Notes under the pieces: generated by a model
What the model was told of the DNA's origin: nothing
The model's input: the letters and a program-made list of their open reading frames with translations, nothing else
The model's database searches: none
Part shown: piece after piece, positions 11,171 through 22,226 of the stretch
Layout: each line of letters opens with the position of its first letter
Position numbering within the stretch: the stretch's first letter is position 1
Position numbers and translations under genes: made by a program
DNA from: Gari tellinella
Taxonomy: Eukaryota > Mollusca > Bivalvia > Cardiida > Psammobiidae
Assembly: GCA_922989275.2 (NCBI GenBank)
Contig: OV277859.1
Span: 36,375,501-36,439,500, forward strand
Length of the DNA stretch: 64,000 nt
Direction: 5' to 3'

Positions 11171-12590
11171 TATTGCCACATCAATTTAAAACACACACAC
11201 ACATCAGCTTGAAGCAAAGCTTTTAAGCTTATATCACACATTTTAATCATTTACTGCATATATATGCCTTATAGTTCCTCTGCAAACAGAGTAGACTCAT
11301 ATCATAGGAGCTTTCTGATCAGGGTCTACTGTGTTTGTTATTGCAAACTGCATGCTTATTGCAACTGCTTAAATTAGAAAATGTCTGCAGGTAAAAAAAA
11401 TTTTTTGATTTCTTCTGTTTTTGGCAGTCAATGAATGTTATGCTTATAGAGGTATGAATTATAATTTAGGCATGAATATTCATGAAGTAAAAGATTACAG
11501 ACACAAATCTCTTACAGTCTTTTTCTACTGTTATCAATGTTCTGTTCATAACCTTCAAGGAACTCTGCATTTCTCTTCAAGATACTCTGGACTTGAGTCT
11601 TGCCAATTCCGTATCTCTCAGCCAATTTTCGCTGACTTTAACCCCTACTGTCATTGATCAGAGAAACCTTTTCTTTCATATTAAGTTCCTTTCGTTTCCG
11701 TTTCTCCATTATCATAAAACTGCTTTTATCCCTAAATTAAGGACAGACAATTCAAACAAAAGAAGACTTTTAGTTGTAAACATTATCCTTTTCTATCAAT
11801 TATGTGTAAAACTAGAATTGCCAGTTAAAATTTATAAATTGAAGTGTCTCTAATGTACGACATAATAACAATATGACAGAAATTAAAAAAGGGAGTTAAT
11901 ATTTTTGTTCAATTACACACAAAGACTGTGCTGTATAACCCAAAGGTTATATATTTAGTTTGTGGACATATAAGGCTTTCATGTAAAGAAGGTTTGGTGA
12001 TTAGATCTTGTTTCTATGATATGTATTCAACATTTATAAAGGGAAAAGTGACTCGTTTTGTATAAAAATTGCATTCTGTACTTTTAAGGGGAGATAATTT
12101 GAATAAAATTTGAGTTATGTCCAATTGTTTTTGCATTTTTTGCTTTCAGTTAGTTATGTTGCATAAATGAATCATTTTGTGTTAGATATATAAGTTTAAT
12201 TAAAAAATTATATTAGTGCAACAACTACACATAAAAATACGTATTTCTCTATTTATGCAAGGGGAGGTAATCTTCAAAGTCAATTTTTTGACTAAAGCCC
12301 CAACGCTCAAAGTGCAGAAAATAGGATTTGAACCTACAGACCCTGGACTTTCAGAAAAACATAGTGACCAAAAGTCCCCCTATGGGGGGAGGGTTTACAT
12401 TATTGGCCAGCAGCCTAGTATAAGATATAAGCTTGAGTGTAAAGCATGACTGTAAAAGAATGTTCTGATTTATAACTTTCTTCCTTGGTGTGCGCGTGTT
12501 ATTATACTCGCATATGACACGCGCAAATTGAACCAGGACGGAGAATAATTCTATTCGTGTACCGTAGCACCATAATTGACATTTATTCCA
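11171..12590. other. Intronic stretch with a SINE-like trace
   Basis: It is mostly AT-rich and unassigned. A degraded family H hairpin is at about 11280-11340. At 12318-12345 a B-box-like GGATTTGAACCTACA could be the rest of a tRNA-derived SINE on the minus strand, but an A box is not evident. Confidence 0.3.
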
Positions 12591-12593
12591 TCG

Positions 12594-12642
12594 GTAACTT
12601 GAAACTCACTTATTATATTATTGTAAGTGAGTTTCAAGTTAC
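12594..12642. repeat. Hairpin, 19-bp arms
   Basis: GTAACTTGAAACTCACTTA and its exact complement are separated by an 11-nt AT spacer. Confidence 0.85.
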
Positions 12643-12819
12643 ATTTTTGTATTTACCGGTTAACAGCTAGGACCCTGATTAGGCGTCTGTTCTTTAATCA
12701 TTTTGCCTTATAAATCTTGCTTTGAAACAAAAGTGAAAACCAAAGCAGATGATATTATTGCAAAGAAAGGGTTGAAATAGACGACAAAAGTATGTAGCCT
12801 TTACTTATTTGAACCCTTG

Positions 12820-13035
12820 TCACGCATATTTGAGTTATTTGCAAACAGTGTACATGTTAAGAGAACACTTGTCAAATGCAAACAGTGAAGAGCCACATCA
12901 GAGGGCGCCTCCAGGTCTGCACTGTTTGTCATATCGCAATACATTGACAAAACAACCCTAAATAGTCTAAAATGGACTAGACTATCTTTGAAACTGGAAT
13001 TGTCCATTTGAAGATTCAGGAAGGAAATGGTTAAG
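12820..13035. mobile_element. Family H hairpin MITE, degenerate
   Basis: It shares GCAAACAGTGTACATGTTAA, GGACTAGACTA and GGAATTGTCCATTTG with the copy at 3908-4157. The central hairpin is shortened. Confidence 0.65.
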
Positions 13036-13085
13036 CGAGCTTGGATTATCGAGACTGGTGTGTAATTTAAGTACGTTTGAATATA

Positions 13086-13456
13086 CAATGGTCCCTGCCT
13101 ACAACGACCCTCCCGACAACGACTCCCTCCTTAAAACGACCCTTGCCGCAGTTCCCTAAACAGGACATTAATTTCTTAAGCTTTTACTACTGCAATACCG
13201 TCTGCTTAATATTTTTATCTGCTGTTTTTTCTCAATTTTACATATAAGTGGACATTTTGACAGAAGAAATATAATGACGAGTGACAAAAAGCTTGAATCA
13301 AGATCAGACGCCGCGTCACGCGGCGTCTGATCTGGATTCAAGCTGTCTGCAAATGTAAGATAAGTCTTATTTTTCCCTCCCTATAACGACTCCCTGCAAA
13401 CACACACAATCTGAGATGTGTTTCCCATCGGGTGTCGTTGTAGAGAAGGAGCACTG
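13086..13456. mobile_element. 371-bp MITE, TA target, family C copy 1
   Basis: The ends CAATGGTCCCTGCCTACAAC and GTTGTAGAGAAGGAGCACTG are imperfect TIRs flanked by TA. A central hairpin built on CAGACGCCGCGTCACGCG lies at about 13294-13355. The copy at 17375-17741 is collinear. The right end stops 11 bp short of the exon 3 splice donor. Confidence 0.82.
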
Positions 13457-13467
13457 TATATACATAC

Positions 13468-13743
13468 CATTGTCCCTGTTTGGTCTCACAGGTTCATAGA
13501 TTTCGTCGTCTGCTAGACATACTAGCCAGGGTGTGTCCATGACATCTCCATATCCACTGTCGTCTGCAAAAGGAGGATATTGGCACGGGATGCTAGGGTC
13601 CTCATCCCCCTTGTGAATACGTACTTTAACCTGGCTGAAGTTTTTCTTTGGTATAATAAAATAGCGCGACTGTCCTCGTGCTGTTGACAAGGAACAGATT
13701 GTCAATACTTCTTGAGTTTCCACTTTAGCCAAGGTCATTGTAT
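13468..13743 (-). CDS. GAREM-like adaptor, exon 3 (end of CABIT domain)
   Basis: The exon of 276 bp is bounded by a TATTTTCAG acceptor (13744 onward) and a GTATGTAT donor (13467 downward). It opens with two bases completing the split codon left by exon 2 and ends with one base, so it is a phase 1-1 exon. The 92 residues include QSRYFIIPKKNFSQVKVRIH, the closing strands of a CABIT module, then an acidic stretch with SGYGDV and DDEIYEPV, which look like further tyrosine sites. Together exons 1-3 give about 317 residues, matching one CABIT domain of roughly 300. Confidence 0.82.
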
Positions 13744-13749
13744 CTGAAA

Positions 13750-14526
13750 ATACATGTTCAGACAAAACCTCTCTATTACAACCACTAAAACGAATGCTAA
13801 TCGAATGTATAAAAGACAGGTGACAGCTTAAAGCAAAGTGACATTGAAACAGAAAGCTCCTACATGTACAGGTAAAACCTCTCTATTACAACCACTAAAA
13901 CGAATGCTAATCGAATGTATAAAAGACAGGTGACAGCTTAAAGCAAAGTGACATTGAAACAGAAAGCTCCTACATGTACAGGTAAAACCTCTCTTTTACA
14001 ACCACTAAAACGAATGCTAATCGAATGTATAAAAGACAGGTGACAGCTTAAAGCAAAGTGACATTGAAACAGAAAGCTCCTACATGTACAGGTAAAACCT
14101 CTCTTTTACAACCACTAAAACGAATGCTAATCGAATGTATAAAAGACAGGTGACAGCTTAAAGCAAAGTGACATTGAAACAGAAAGCTCCTACATGTACA
14201 GGTAAAACCTCTCTTTTACAACCACTAAAACGAATGCTAATCGAATGTACATGTATAAAAGACAGGTGACAGCTAAAAGCAAAGTGACATTGAAACAGAA
14301 AGCTCCTATATGTACAGGTAAAACCTCTCTTTTACAACAACTAAAACGAATGCTGATCGAATGTTTAAAAGACAGGTGACAGCTTAAAGCAAATTGACAT
14401 TGAAACAGAAAGCTCCTAAAGGAGCTTTCTGTTTTACTGTCACCTTGCTTTAAGCAGTCACCTGTCGTTCACACCTAATAGTTAAAACACTTTTTGTGGT
14501 CATAATAGAGAAATTTTACTGTACAG
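13750..14526. repeat. Family D MITE with its left half amplified (110 bp x 6)
   Basis: AAAACCTCTCT recurs at 13764, 13874, 13984, 14094, 14204 and 14320. The last interval is longer by a 6-bp CATGTA insertion. Only the last unit continues into the second half of the hairpin (AGGAGCTTTCTGTTTTACTG ... CAGTCACCTGTC) and the right terminus (GTGGTCATAATAGAG ... TTTACTGT). Intact-length relatives are at 57814 and 58153. The leftmost unit reaches into the polypyrimidine tract of the exon 3 acceptor. Confidence 0.9.
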
Positions 14527-14754
14527 GTAAAATGATCAAACTTGAAAGTACACCGTTCTCCTGCTCGCGAATATTTACGCTTTTCGAAAACACAACAAAG
14601 ACCAAGATCAGACCGCTTCTGAATGAGCTAGGTCTGCAATGTTCCCTATTTAAAAGACATGCCTGTACTCTTTCCACAGTGAGTCTTTTATATTAGCCAA
14701 TGTAATAATTCAGACGATAGCTATTAACAGTAGAGATAGATCATCAGGGCTGCC

Positions 14755-14999
14755 ATAAGTTGACATGAAAAATCCTAAGATTTCCAAAGTTGCATTTTTC
14801 AAGTGCGATTTTACGAATCGTACCTTTACCCCATAGCCTGTTTCTTGTTTTATTGACAAACGACTTCTTAAAGCAGGCTGTAAGTAAAGCAGAATGTGCC
14901 TTTAGGCGCATTCTGCTTTACTTTCAGCCTGCTTTAAGCAACCATGTACTGGGGAAAAATCCGGATATTTAGGAAAAATCCGGAGAAATGGCAGCCCTG
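14755..14999. mobile_element. MITE, family A copy 2
   Basis: CAGGGCTGCCATAAGTTGAC ... GGAGAAATGGCAGCCCTG, with a long central hairpin at about 14870-14940. The flanks GATCAT and GTTCAT could be a 6-bp target duplication with one change. Confidence 0.9.
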
Positions 15000-15289
15000 G
15001 TTCATATATGAATATTCAGCAACAAAAAGAGTTAGGAAAACTAACAAACGATAGTGTGTTAAAATTATGCCCCTGGCCCTACCCGGGGTCACAGTTTTAC
15101 ATAGAGTCGTAAAGTGAAATTGTCAAACATCTTCTATGAAACTAATATGGCCAAACCTTTGATAATTGTCATGGGGACGGACAATTATATATGTCCTTTA
15201 CAAATAGTGTTGAATTCATTTAAGTCCATATCTAGGTCATATGAGCAAAAAAACAAAGTCAATGAAAATTCAAACAAGAAATATCTTTA
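15000..15289. other. Intronic stretch with GGCCCTACCCGGGGTC motif
   Basis: The GC-rich block at about 15070-15100 resembles the block at 16365-16385 (GGCCCCGCCCCGGGGTC), so the region may belong to the same repeat unit as 15290-16265. No ORF is supported. Confidence 0.35.
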
Positions 15290-16265
15290 AAAAAGATATT
15301 CGGCGGAATGAGTGGTTGAACTAAGGCTATATAGATGGGTGTGCAAAATTTAATTAAATTGAGGTTTTCAAAGAATATATATCTTGGATTGAAAAGCAAA
15401 AAATACAAGTATTCAATTGAAACAGTAACTTTTATTTAAAATGCAAAACTATCATGTACAGAAATGCGAAACAAAACAATAATTTAACTCATATCCTAGC
15501 TACTGGTAGGAGATCCTCACATTAATCTATTGTTCCATTCATAGAGTTTCTTGAAACAAACTATAGCATACACAAATGTACAGATACAACAATCTACTGT
15601 ACTTCACTCTTGTAAATAATGATGAAACAACACATTTGTGTTTAACTCACTTGAGGCTATTCATATATAAAATATTGCTTTTAATGTATGGCAAATGTGT
15701 ACAAATAGTTAACAATTAAAACAAATTGGTTGTAAACAATTACGAAACACCTAGCTTCCTCTGTATATCTATAAATAGATTTCAGATCATATCTTAAAAT
15801 AGAAGCATAATTTGTGGAAAAACTTCTGTGGCCTAATTCATCAGACCAGTAGTAAACAGCCAGCCTGTATCTCTAAATTTTACACCCACAGTCCACATCA
15901 TGTAAAACTGTAATGGGACATAAACCAGCCTACAGGGCTCCAGATAAGAGTGGGTAAACTAAAAAAATCACATTTGTTCACCTCTTTTAGCACCAAACCC
16001 TATGGTATTACCACTCATTTTGATTGTCTTGAAGAGACAATTCATATGTATAGTGACACCACAGGGTTTAATGCACAAATAAAGATTTTAAGTTTTGAAA
16101 CAATTCCCTTATCTGGAGCCCTGGCTACTTACTATCCAATCAGACTATTCAGTTTCAACAGGTGCTCTTAGTTCTAAATTTCTGATCAAATATTATTGGT
16201 TGAAATGTGTGGCCAAATATAAAGTGTGTCTAAATAGAAAACAGTCAGCTCCGCCGAAAAAAAAT
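15290..16265. repeat. About 980-bp dispersed repeat, copy 1
   Basis: It is collinear in inverted orientation with 25935-26925. Shared blocks include GGATTGAAAAGCAAAA, CTAGCTACTGGTAGGAGATC, GTTTCTTGAAACAAACTATA and TTTCTGATCAAATATT. A small palindromic element (15933-16123) occurs at the same internal place in both copies. Confidence 0.85.
15933..16123. mobile_element. Small palindromic element (CAGGGCTCCAGATAAG ends)
   Basis: The ends CAGGGCTCCAGATAAG and CTTATCTGGAGCCCTG are inverted. Inside, ACCAAACCCTATGGTATTAC and its complement form a second palindrome around GTCTTGAAGAGAC. Copies are at 26060-26251 and, cut by the window end, 63839-64000. Confidence 0.85.
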
Positions 16266-16733
16266 CTTGTCTGAAACCCGTGTACACATAGCTTAGATAA
16301 TTGGCACATAGCATCATCTGCGTGTACTCTGTCAAGACTGTTAAAAGTTCGTTCAGGGGTAAAATGGCCCCGCCCCGGGGTCTCAGTTTTATTCTGGTTG
16401 TGATCATTTTCTGCGATCGGTAATATCGAATTAAAATTTTAAAACCTGCCTTAGAATTTGTATTTTTGGCTATATCTTATGAGATTATGTCAATGTCATA
16501 CCTCAATAAAATTTAGGTCATACAGCGATATGTCGTGTTTTTATAGCTACATGTATATCAAAACGTTGTTCTGCCCAATCAGCTTAGATACTATTTCCTC
16601 AGGTGAGCGAAATGTGGGCCATGGCCCTCTTGTTTTCCATTGCAAACAGTTTATAGCCAGGCGAGATGAAAGGGTAACCGGTATCTAATCAGGTACAAGC
16701 AGACGACATGTTAACACTATTTTGAACGCTTAC

Positions 16734-16834
16734 CTGGTGAAGGTAAACCCTTATTTTTGAGTTCCGGAAATCTGTCTGCCAATAGTTTTTCGAGGAAGTT
16801 CGTTTCGAATGCCACAACAGCGGGTAATGAATAC
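16734..16834 (-). CDS. GAREM-like adaptor, exon 2
   Basis: The 101-bp exon has acceptor CTTTCTTTCAG and donor GTAAGC. It opens with the third base of a codon begun in exon 1 (AG|G, Arg) and ends with the first base of a codon finished in exon 3 (G|AT, Asp). The peptide YSLPAVVAFETNFLEKLLAD continues into a stretch ending KNKGLPSPG. The exact phase fit on both sides supports the model. It sits inside the CABIT region. Confidence 0.83.
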
Positions 16835-16890
16835 CTGAAAGAAAGAAATAAAGAATAGACAAATGAAAAATAATTACACTTCTTACCATC

Positions 16891-17306
16891 AAGGTCCAAT
16901 GTGTTAAAGCGTTTGAGCTGAGTCTGAGTGTGTTCTCAAATCTGACCAATCAAAATGCTTGAGAACGACTTTAGACTCAACTGGTTTGATTTGATTTGAT
17001 TTGTTTTGATTTTAGTCGCTTTCAACAGTATTTCAGTCATATCGCGACGTCCAGCTAATTATAGGTGGAGGAAGACCCCAGAAGTCCTTTATGCACTGTT
17101 TCAGGCACAAATCGGCAACTGGGTAGAGAACCACCGAACTTCCGCAAGCCAGCTGGAAGGCTTCCCCACATGAAAAATCCGAACGACCCTACTGGGATTC
17201 GAACTCACAGCGGTGAGGAGCTTAGTGATGTAAGTCACAGTGACTATACCACTAGACCACGGAGGTCCCTTAGACTCAACTGAAAAGCTTTATAACCTTG
17301 GACCCA
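16891..17306. mobile_element. GGTCCAAGGTTATAAAGC MITE split by a SINE
   Basis: It is the same element as 21424-21546 (123 bp, ends TGGGTCCAAGG / CCTTGGACCCA, inner GTTCTCAAGCATTTGATTGG). Here it is interrupted by 16984-17269, with the host sequence TTAGACTCAACTG repeated on both sides of the insertion. Confidence 0.9.
16984..17269 (-). mobile_element. tRNA-derived SINE with 13-bp target duplication
   Basis: On the minus strand it begins GGGACCTCCGTGGTCTAGTG (A box) with B box GAGTTCGAATCCC. A conserved-looking body follows (GGAAGCCTTCCAGCTGGCTT, GGTGGTTCTCTACCC), then a tail of CAAAT-type repeats. TTAGACTCAACTG is duplicated at 16971-16983 and 17270-17282. The body resembles SINEs widespread in bivalves, which is a recollection rather than a search result. 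Confidence 0.9.
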
Positions 17307-17374
17307 TATTGAAAATAAGGCTTACCCTGATCAAATCAAACCTGGTAAGTGAACTTTTTTATTATTGTTTATTA

Positions 17375-17741
17375 CATCGCTCCCTCTACAACGGCCCTCC
17401 CAACAACGACTCCTCCCTTACAACGACACTCGCCGTAATTCCCTAAACGGGATAATTAAGTGTAACTCTTTTACTGCTGCAATATCGTCTGCTTAAGATT
17501 GTTGTTTGCTGTTTTCTCTCACAGTTACATATAAGTGAAGATTTTGATACAATACATATATTGACCAGTGACAAACAGCTTGAATCCTGATCAGACGCCG
17601 CGTTACGCGGCGTCTGATCTGGATCCAAGCAGTTTGCAAATGTAAGCCAAGTCTTAATTGTCCCTCTCTATAACGACTCCCTCCGAACAACACACACAAT
17701 ATGTGTCTTCCATTGGGTGTCGTTGTAGAGAGGGAGCACTG
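17375..17741. mobile_element. 367-bp MITE, TA target, family C copy 2
   Basis: It is collinear with 13086-13456, with the same TIR (GTTGTAGAGAGGGAGCACTG at the right) and the same central hairpin (17575-17637). Confidence 0.85.
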
Positions 17742-18093
17742 TAAATGTATTTATATAAACATTTACGTGATAAGTCCTCCAAGAGTTTCACGCTTCACTG
17801 CCTTACCCTAAGTACACTCATTATTATGGTTATTTGAAATCAATTTGTGACTTTAGAATTGAACTCTAAAGACTAGGAACCAAATTAACGCGGCGTCTGA
17901 TCAGGATACAAACTAGTTGACACTCAGGTTGAGTAAAATGACTAAATATACTTAAATCTTAAAACCGATTGCAGATGCCAATTTTGAATGAAACGATATT
18001 GTATACCAGTGCTACGGCTCATCGAGATATATCAAGACGAACATATGTGTCCTTGCCAGGTGCACGTGAAAAGTAAATTTAATACGACATAGT
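17742..18093. other. Intronic spacer with half of a hairpin core
   Basis: 17887-17920 carries ACGCGGCGTCTGATCAGGAT without a matching left arm. Otherwise unassigned. Confidence 0.4.
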
Positions 18094-18212
18094 CCATTAC
18101 CCCATAGCCTATTTCTAGTTTTGATGATAGGTGTCCACTTAAAGCAGATTGAAAGTAAAGCAGAATGCGTCTTAAGACGCATTCTGCTTTACTAACAACC
18201 TGCTTTAAGCTA
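18094..18212. repeat. Family A hairpin core without termini
   Basis: TTAAAGCAGATTGAAAGTAA and a near-perfect complement flank an apex CGTCTTAAGACG. Left flanking ACCCCATAGCCTATTTCTAG matches family A, but CAGGGCTGCC ends are absent. Confidence 0.7.
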
Positions 18213-18419
18213 CCATCTGCTAGAATACAGAAACTATTTCTTTCAGTGATTGTTCTTGACTGTATAAATAAGATATATTTCCATCAGAGGAGGAATAAAT
18301 TAGAGGCGTAAAAAGGCGTGTTTATGGGGGTTATGGGATAGAGAATGTGATATTCTTTCCAGTTGAAACGAAACTTAACACAAACGCAATTCAATAAAAT
18401 GTTTAAAAAGACCGCTTTT

Positions 18420-18590
18420 TGAGATTCTGACAGTTTTGTATCTGATTGGCAAACAGTATATGGCTAGATCAGTCACTGGGCTACCCGGTGTCTGATCTGG
18501 CTCCAAATTATTTGCAAATGGGCATAATAGTGTTATCTTAAACACGTTAATTGCCATGGAAAAGAATAACGTCTTCTCCACTGCATCATA
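18420..18590. repeat. Family B MITE, decayed
   Basis: It carries a TGATCTGGCTCCAAAT core and a right end AAAGAATAACGTCTTCTCCACTG, matching 3277-3522 with many changes. Confidence 0.6.
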
Positions 18591-18840
18591 GCAGGGTCGT
18601 ACATTAAGTATATACGTCCCTGAGCATATGTGTCCGGCTCAAAAAAATAAAATAAAATAAAGATTTGTTTTTCTTCTACTGTAGTGCTAGATCTATTATG
18701 TATAAGAAAAGGTATATAACTTCACGGACAGGGCGACCCTGGCCGGGACGAATCTATCGTACTTTCTTTCGCTAATCATGCAGAACTTCCAAATAAACAC
18801 GGTTACGGTAGAAAGAGAAATGTTTTTTCGTCACATTGAT

Positions 18841-19175
18841 ACCACAGGTTTTCGGCGCGTAAGCTATGACCCCCCCCCCCCCCATAAATCTTTCAAAATG
18901 AGTCAAAATACATCCATATGTTCAACAAACACCCTTAACAAATGTTTCAAGAAGTTTCAAGAAGTTTCAAAAAAAAAAAAAAAAAATCGTATCATATATG
19001 TATACAATAGGCACTACCCCTAGCTGCTATAACCCCCTCCACCACCACCAAACGTGGATAAAATACCCCAAAATCTATCCATACATTCAATAATCATCAT
19101 AAAAGAACATTTCCTGAAGTTTCATGAAATTTAAAAAAAATAATTTTTTTGCTAATTTATATAAGTAGAATAGTA
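18841..19175. repeat. Diverged tandem pair, about 170-bp monomers, with C15 tract
   Basis: Two monomers share CTATGACCCCC or CTATAACCCCC, CAAAATACATCCATAT or CAAAATCTATCCATAC, and GAAGTTTCA. They occur again at 20150-20490 in inverted orientation and in the swapped order, as expected if both were cut from a longer tandem array. Confidence 0.7.
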
Positions 19176-19499
19176 AAGGCTGCCATGAAAAAGCGCCTTG
19201 CAGAAGCAACCCTCAAGTTCCCAACCCTGTCATTTTGTCAAATCTTGGACGATCTGGACAGATGATGGCTCATTGTTTACAGCAAACAGTTTTCTTTGAC
19301 GATAATTGGTAAAAAATTCAAAGCAATCGGCGAACACGCGCATGGGGACTCGAAGGGTGGGGAGACCCCTTAGTCGGAAACTATCCGTTACGCAAAATTT
19401 TCCCAAACAAACGACTGGTTGCCCAGTCAAACTATTCTCATTCTAGCGAAACCGAGAACCAGCTTCAAAGCAGGAAATGACGCAAAAAGTCAACCGTCT

Positions 19500-19735
19500 C
19501 AATTGGTCGTATTCGAATCAGGACAACTATCGCGTGAATTGGAATAGTTGTCAACAAGTTCTATTCGAATCATCACTTGATGTTTTCCGTTGACAAAATG
19601 TTGTCAAACCATCAAATCTTTGACCACAATTTCGATTCGAGTCGGGTCAAAATTGTTGTCATCAGTAAATCTTCGCGCATTTGCTCCGCCCAGTTTTCGT
19701 TGACAACAAACTCGATGATTCGAATACGACCAATG
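19500..19735. mobile_element. Palindromic element with TTGGTCGTATTCGAATCA ends
   Basis: Inverted ends of about 20 bp enclose internal GTTGTCAACAAG and GTTGACAACAA segments. It has no ORF. Confidence 0.65.
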
Positions 19736-20149
19736 ATCATATACGTTTGTCAACAGACTTGAAAACGAAAGTTATCTAGAAATTTATTTCGTAACAGAAA
19801 TGCTCATTTACCGATAATTCAAAAGGTATTTATTATATATTTCATTTTCTATTAATTACCCGTACCATGGTGTAATGCATGGTCGCAAATGCACTTGTTA
19901 ATCGCTGAATCAGTGAATGACTGACGAACAAGTCCAAAAATTAAGGTGACAGAAGGATTCCGATATAAGGTGCCTATCGAACTTTTTATTTCTTCACTTG
20001 TGCTCGTGTCCTGCTTGGGCTGTGAGCTAACTTTCTTTGAACAGAACTGTTAAATGTAAATAATAAGCCATCATTTGTCAAAATCGGTCCAAAAATGACA
20101 AAATGACAAGGTTGGGAAGTTGATGGCTCTGAATACACATCCACCTTCT

Positions 20150-20490
20150 CATTGTATACATATATGATACGATTTTTTTTTTTTTTTTTTGAAACTTCTT
20201 GAAACATTTGTTAAGGGTGTTTGTTGAACATATGGATGTATTTTGACTCATTTTGAAAGATTTATGGGGGGGGGGGGGGGGGGGGGGTCATAGCTTACGC
20301 GCCGAAAACCTGTACTATTCTACTTATATAAATTAGCAAAAAAATTATTTTTTTTAAATTTCATGAAACTTCAGGAAATGTTCTTTTATGATGATTATTG
20401 AATGTATGGATAGATTTTGGGGTATTTTATCCACGTTTGGTGGTGGTGGAGGGGGTTATAGCAGCTAGGGGTAGTGTCATAGCCAACGGG
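20150..20490. repeat. Inverted, reordered relative of 18841-19175, with G23 tract
   Basis: It is the reverse complement of the two monomers in swapped order. It contains a run of 23 G at about 20265-20287. Confidence 0.7.
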
Positions 20491-20641
20491 CCGAATGCCT
20501 ATGATTGATACATGTACCAAATATTGCACTATGACTTCTATTTTCAGCGAGTACAAGAGCCAAATTTCTGAAGAAACTTCCGAGGTAGGAAAAGATAGTG
20601 GCCGGGTCTCCACTACTCCACTTCCACATTCAATTCTTATC

Positions 20642-20706
20642 CCCCGGGCCAATAACTGGATGCAGTCCAAATAACCGGTTATTGGTCTGCATCCGGTTAT
20701 TGGCCC
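20642..20706. repeat. Nested hairpin on CCGGTTATTGG
   Basis: GGGCCAATAACTGGATGCAG pairs with CTGCATCCGGTTATTGGCCC. The loop itself has an AACCGGTT palindrome. Confidence 0.75.
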
Positions 20707-20884
20707 GCTCAGCAAGGGCTTATTGCATTGTTTACTATTTGTAGTAAGATATACAATAAACGGAAATAATGATAGCCTCTCCATTGTAATTGATCATATT
20801 CAGAGTTGGTAGAGCATATAGATTTGATTTAACGATATGTAGATATATTCTACTAGTGAACATCCAATATTGGCTTACCCATTC

Positions 20885-21110
20885 AACCTGAGGAACGGGT
20901 ATACTCCTCATTTACAAACAATTTACTTGTAAAGAGTACACTTGGCCCATGCAAACAGCACAGACATTGATCAAGCTCCTGCACGAGGTTTCTGATCAGG
21001 GTGTACATTGTTTGTCATTTTGCAATATCAACACTAAATATTTCAAACTAGACTAGACTTAATTGAAAATTGATATTGTCCATTAAAATTCTCATCTTTG
21101 ATCGAGTTAG
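20885..21110. repeat. Family H MITE, degenerate
   Basis: It has the sequence ATGCAAACAGCACAGACATT, a shortened hairpin and ACTAGACTAGACTTAATTG, in the same order as 3908-4157. Confidence 0.6.
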
Positions 21111-21423
21111 CCCTTTCCTTCCTTAACTTTATCCTTTCCTTCAAAAAGACAATTTATGGTGTCCGGTGTTTGTTTTCGTCGCCGACGTATCTTTCTCTTT
21201 CGACTGAGCTTTTTCGATTTTTAGCAAATCACAATTGATCAGAAACTTAGGAGCAAACGCACCTACCTAAAACGCAATGCTCTGTTTGACTTATTGCCTA
21301 GGCTAGTGTACTGACTTTTCACAAATGATACTTCCATTAATAAGTATGCAAAATCAAGAAATACAGACTAAACCAAGGCTGTGCTATCTAACAGCAAAAT
21401 ATTTAAAGACGATCTAATAGTAC

Positions 21424-21546
21424 TGGGTCCAAGGTTATAAAGCTTTTTAGTTGAGTCCAAAAGTCGTTCTCAAGCATTTGATTGGTCAGATTTGAGCCTA
21501 GGAACACACTCAGACTCAGGTCAAACGCTTTATAACCTTGGACCCA
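21424..21546. mobile_element. 123-bp palindromic MITE (TGGGTCCAAGG ends)
   Basis: An uninterrupted copy of the element split at 16891-17306. Confidence 0.88.
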
Positions 21547-21615
21547 GGACTATACAGCTAGTGAACCATTTTGAGAAATATTTACTTTTGCACAAGTTTT
21601 ACGTTATTGCAACTA

Positions 21616-21812
21616 CAGTCGAAACTCGATACTTCGAACTCACGTAAATCAATCGTACCAGTATTTCATAAGTTGAATTTCGATAAATTTATCTCGCATA
21701 AGTCGAAATACCCGTATTTCGAAGTTAAAACGTGACCAAATCATGCACGTTTTAAATTTGAAATAAGGGTATGTTCGAACTAACGCGAGTTCGAAGTATC
21801 GAGTTTCATCTG
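21616..21812. mobile_element. MITE with CAGTCGAAACTCGATACTTC ends
   Basis: The termini are inverted (GAAGTATCGAGTTTCATCTG) and the interior has TTCGAA-rich inverted segments. It is distantly like 24011-24425. Confidence 0.75.
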
Positions 21813-21948
21813 TATATTCTTCTCACAATAAAACGATCATGACTAAACAACCAATGTAAATTTACAGCCTATGTCAACTCATATTTTCGGTCCCGGGAAA
21901 TCTTTTATGTTCCGTACTTTCATTTTGACTTTTCTTCAAATGTCATTC

Positions 21949-22205
21949 CAGGGCTGCCATAAGTTGATCATAAAAATCCTAAAATTTCAATTTTTCAATT
22001 TTTCAGACCCAATTTTACTAATCGTACCTTTACCCCATAGTTTGTTTCTTGTTTTTGAAGACACATGACTGCTTAAAATAGGTTGAAAGTAAAGCAGAAT
22101 GCGCCTTAAGACACAGTCTGCTTTACTTTCAGTCTGTTTTAAGCTACGATCTGCTAGGATAAAAATCTGAATACTTAGGAAAAATCCGGAGAAATGGCAG
22201 CCCTG
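21949..22205. mobile_element. MITE, family A copy 3
   Basis: Ends CAGGGCTGCCATAAG and GGCAGCCCTG, with a hairpin at about 22075-22145. It stops 21 bp from the donor of GAREM-like exon 1. Confidence 0.9.
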
Positions 22206-22226
22206 AATTCAGTGTAGTCAACTAAC

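Noticed and set aside
8165..14526. CRISPR array
   Set aside because: The arrays are head-to-tail repeats without unique spacers, in a eukaryotic intron.
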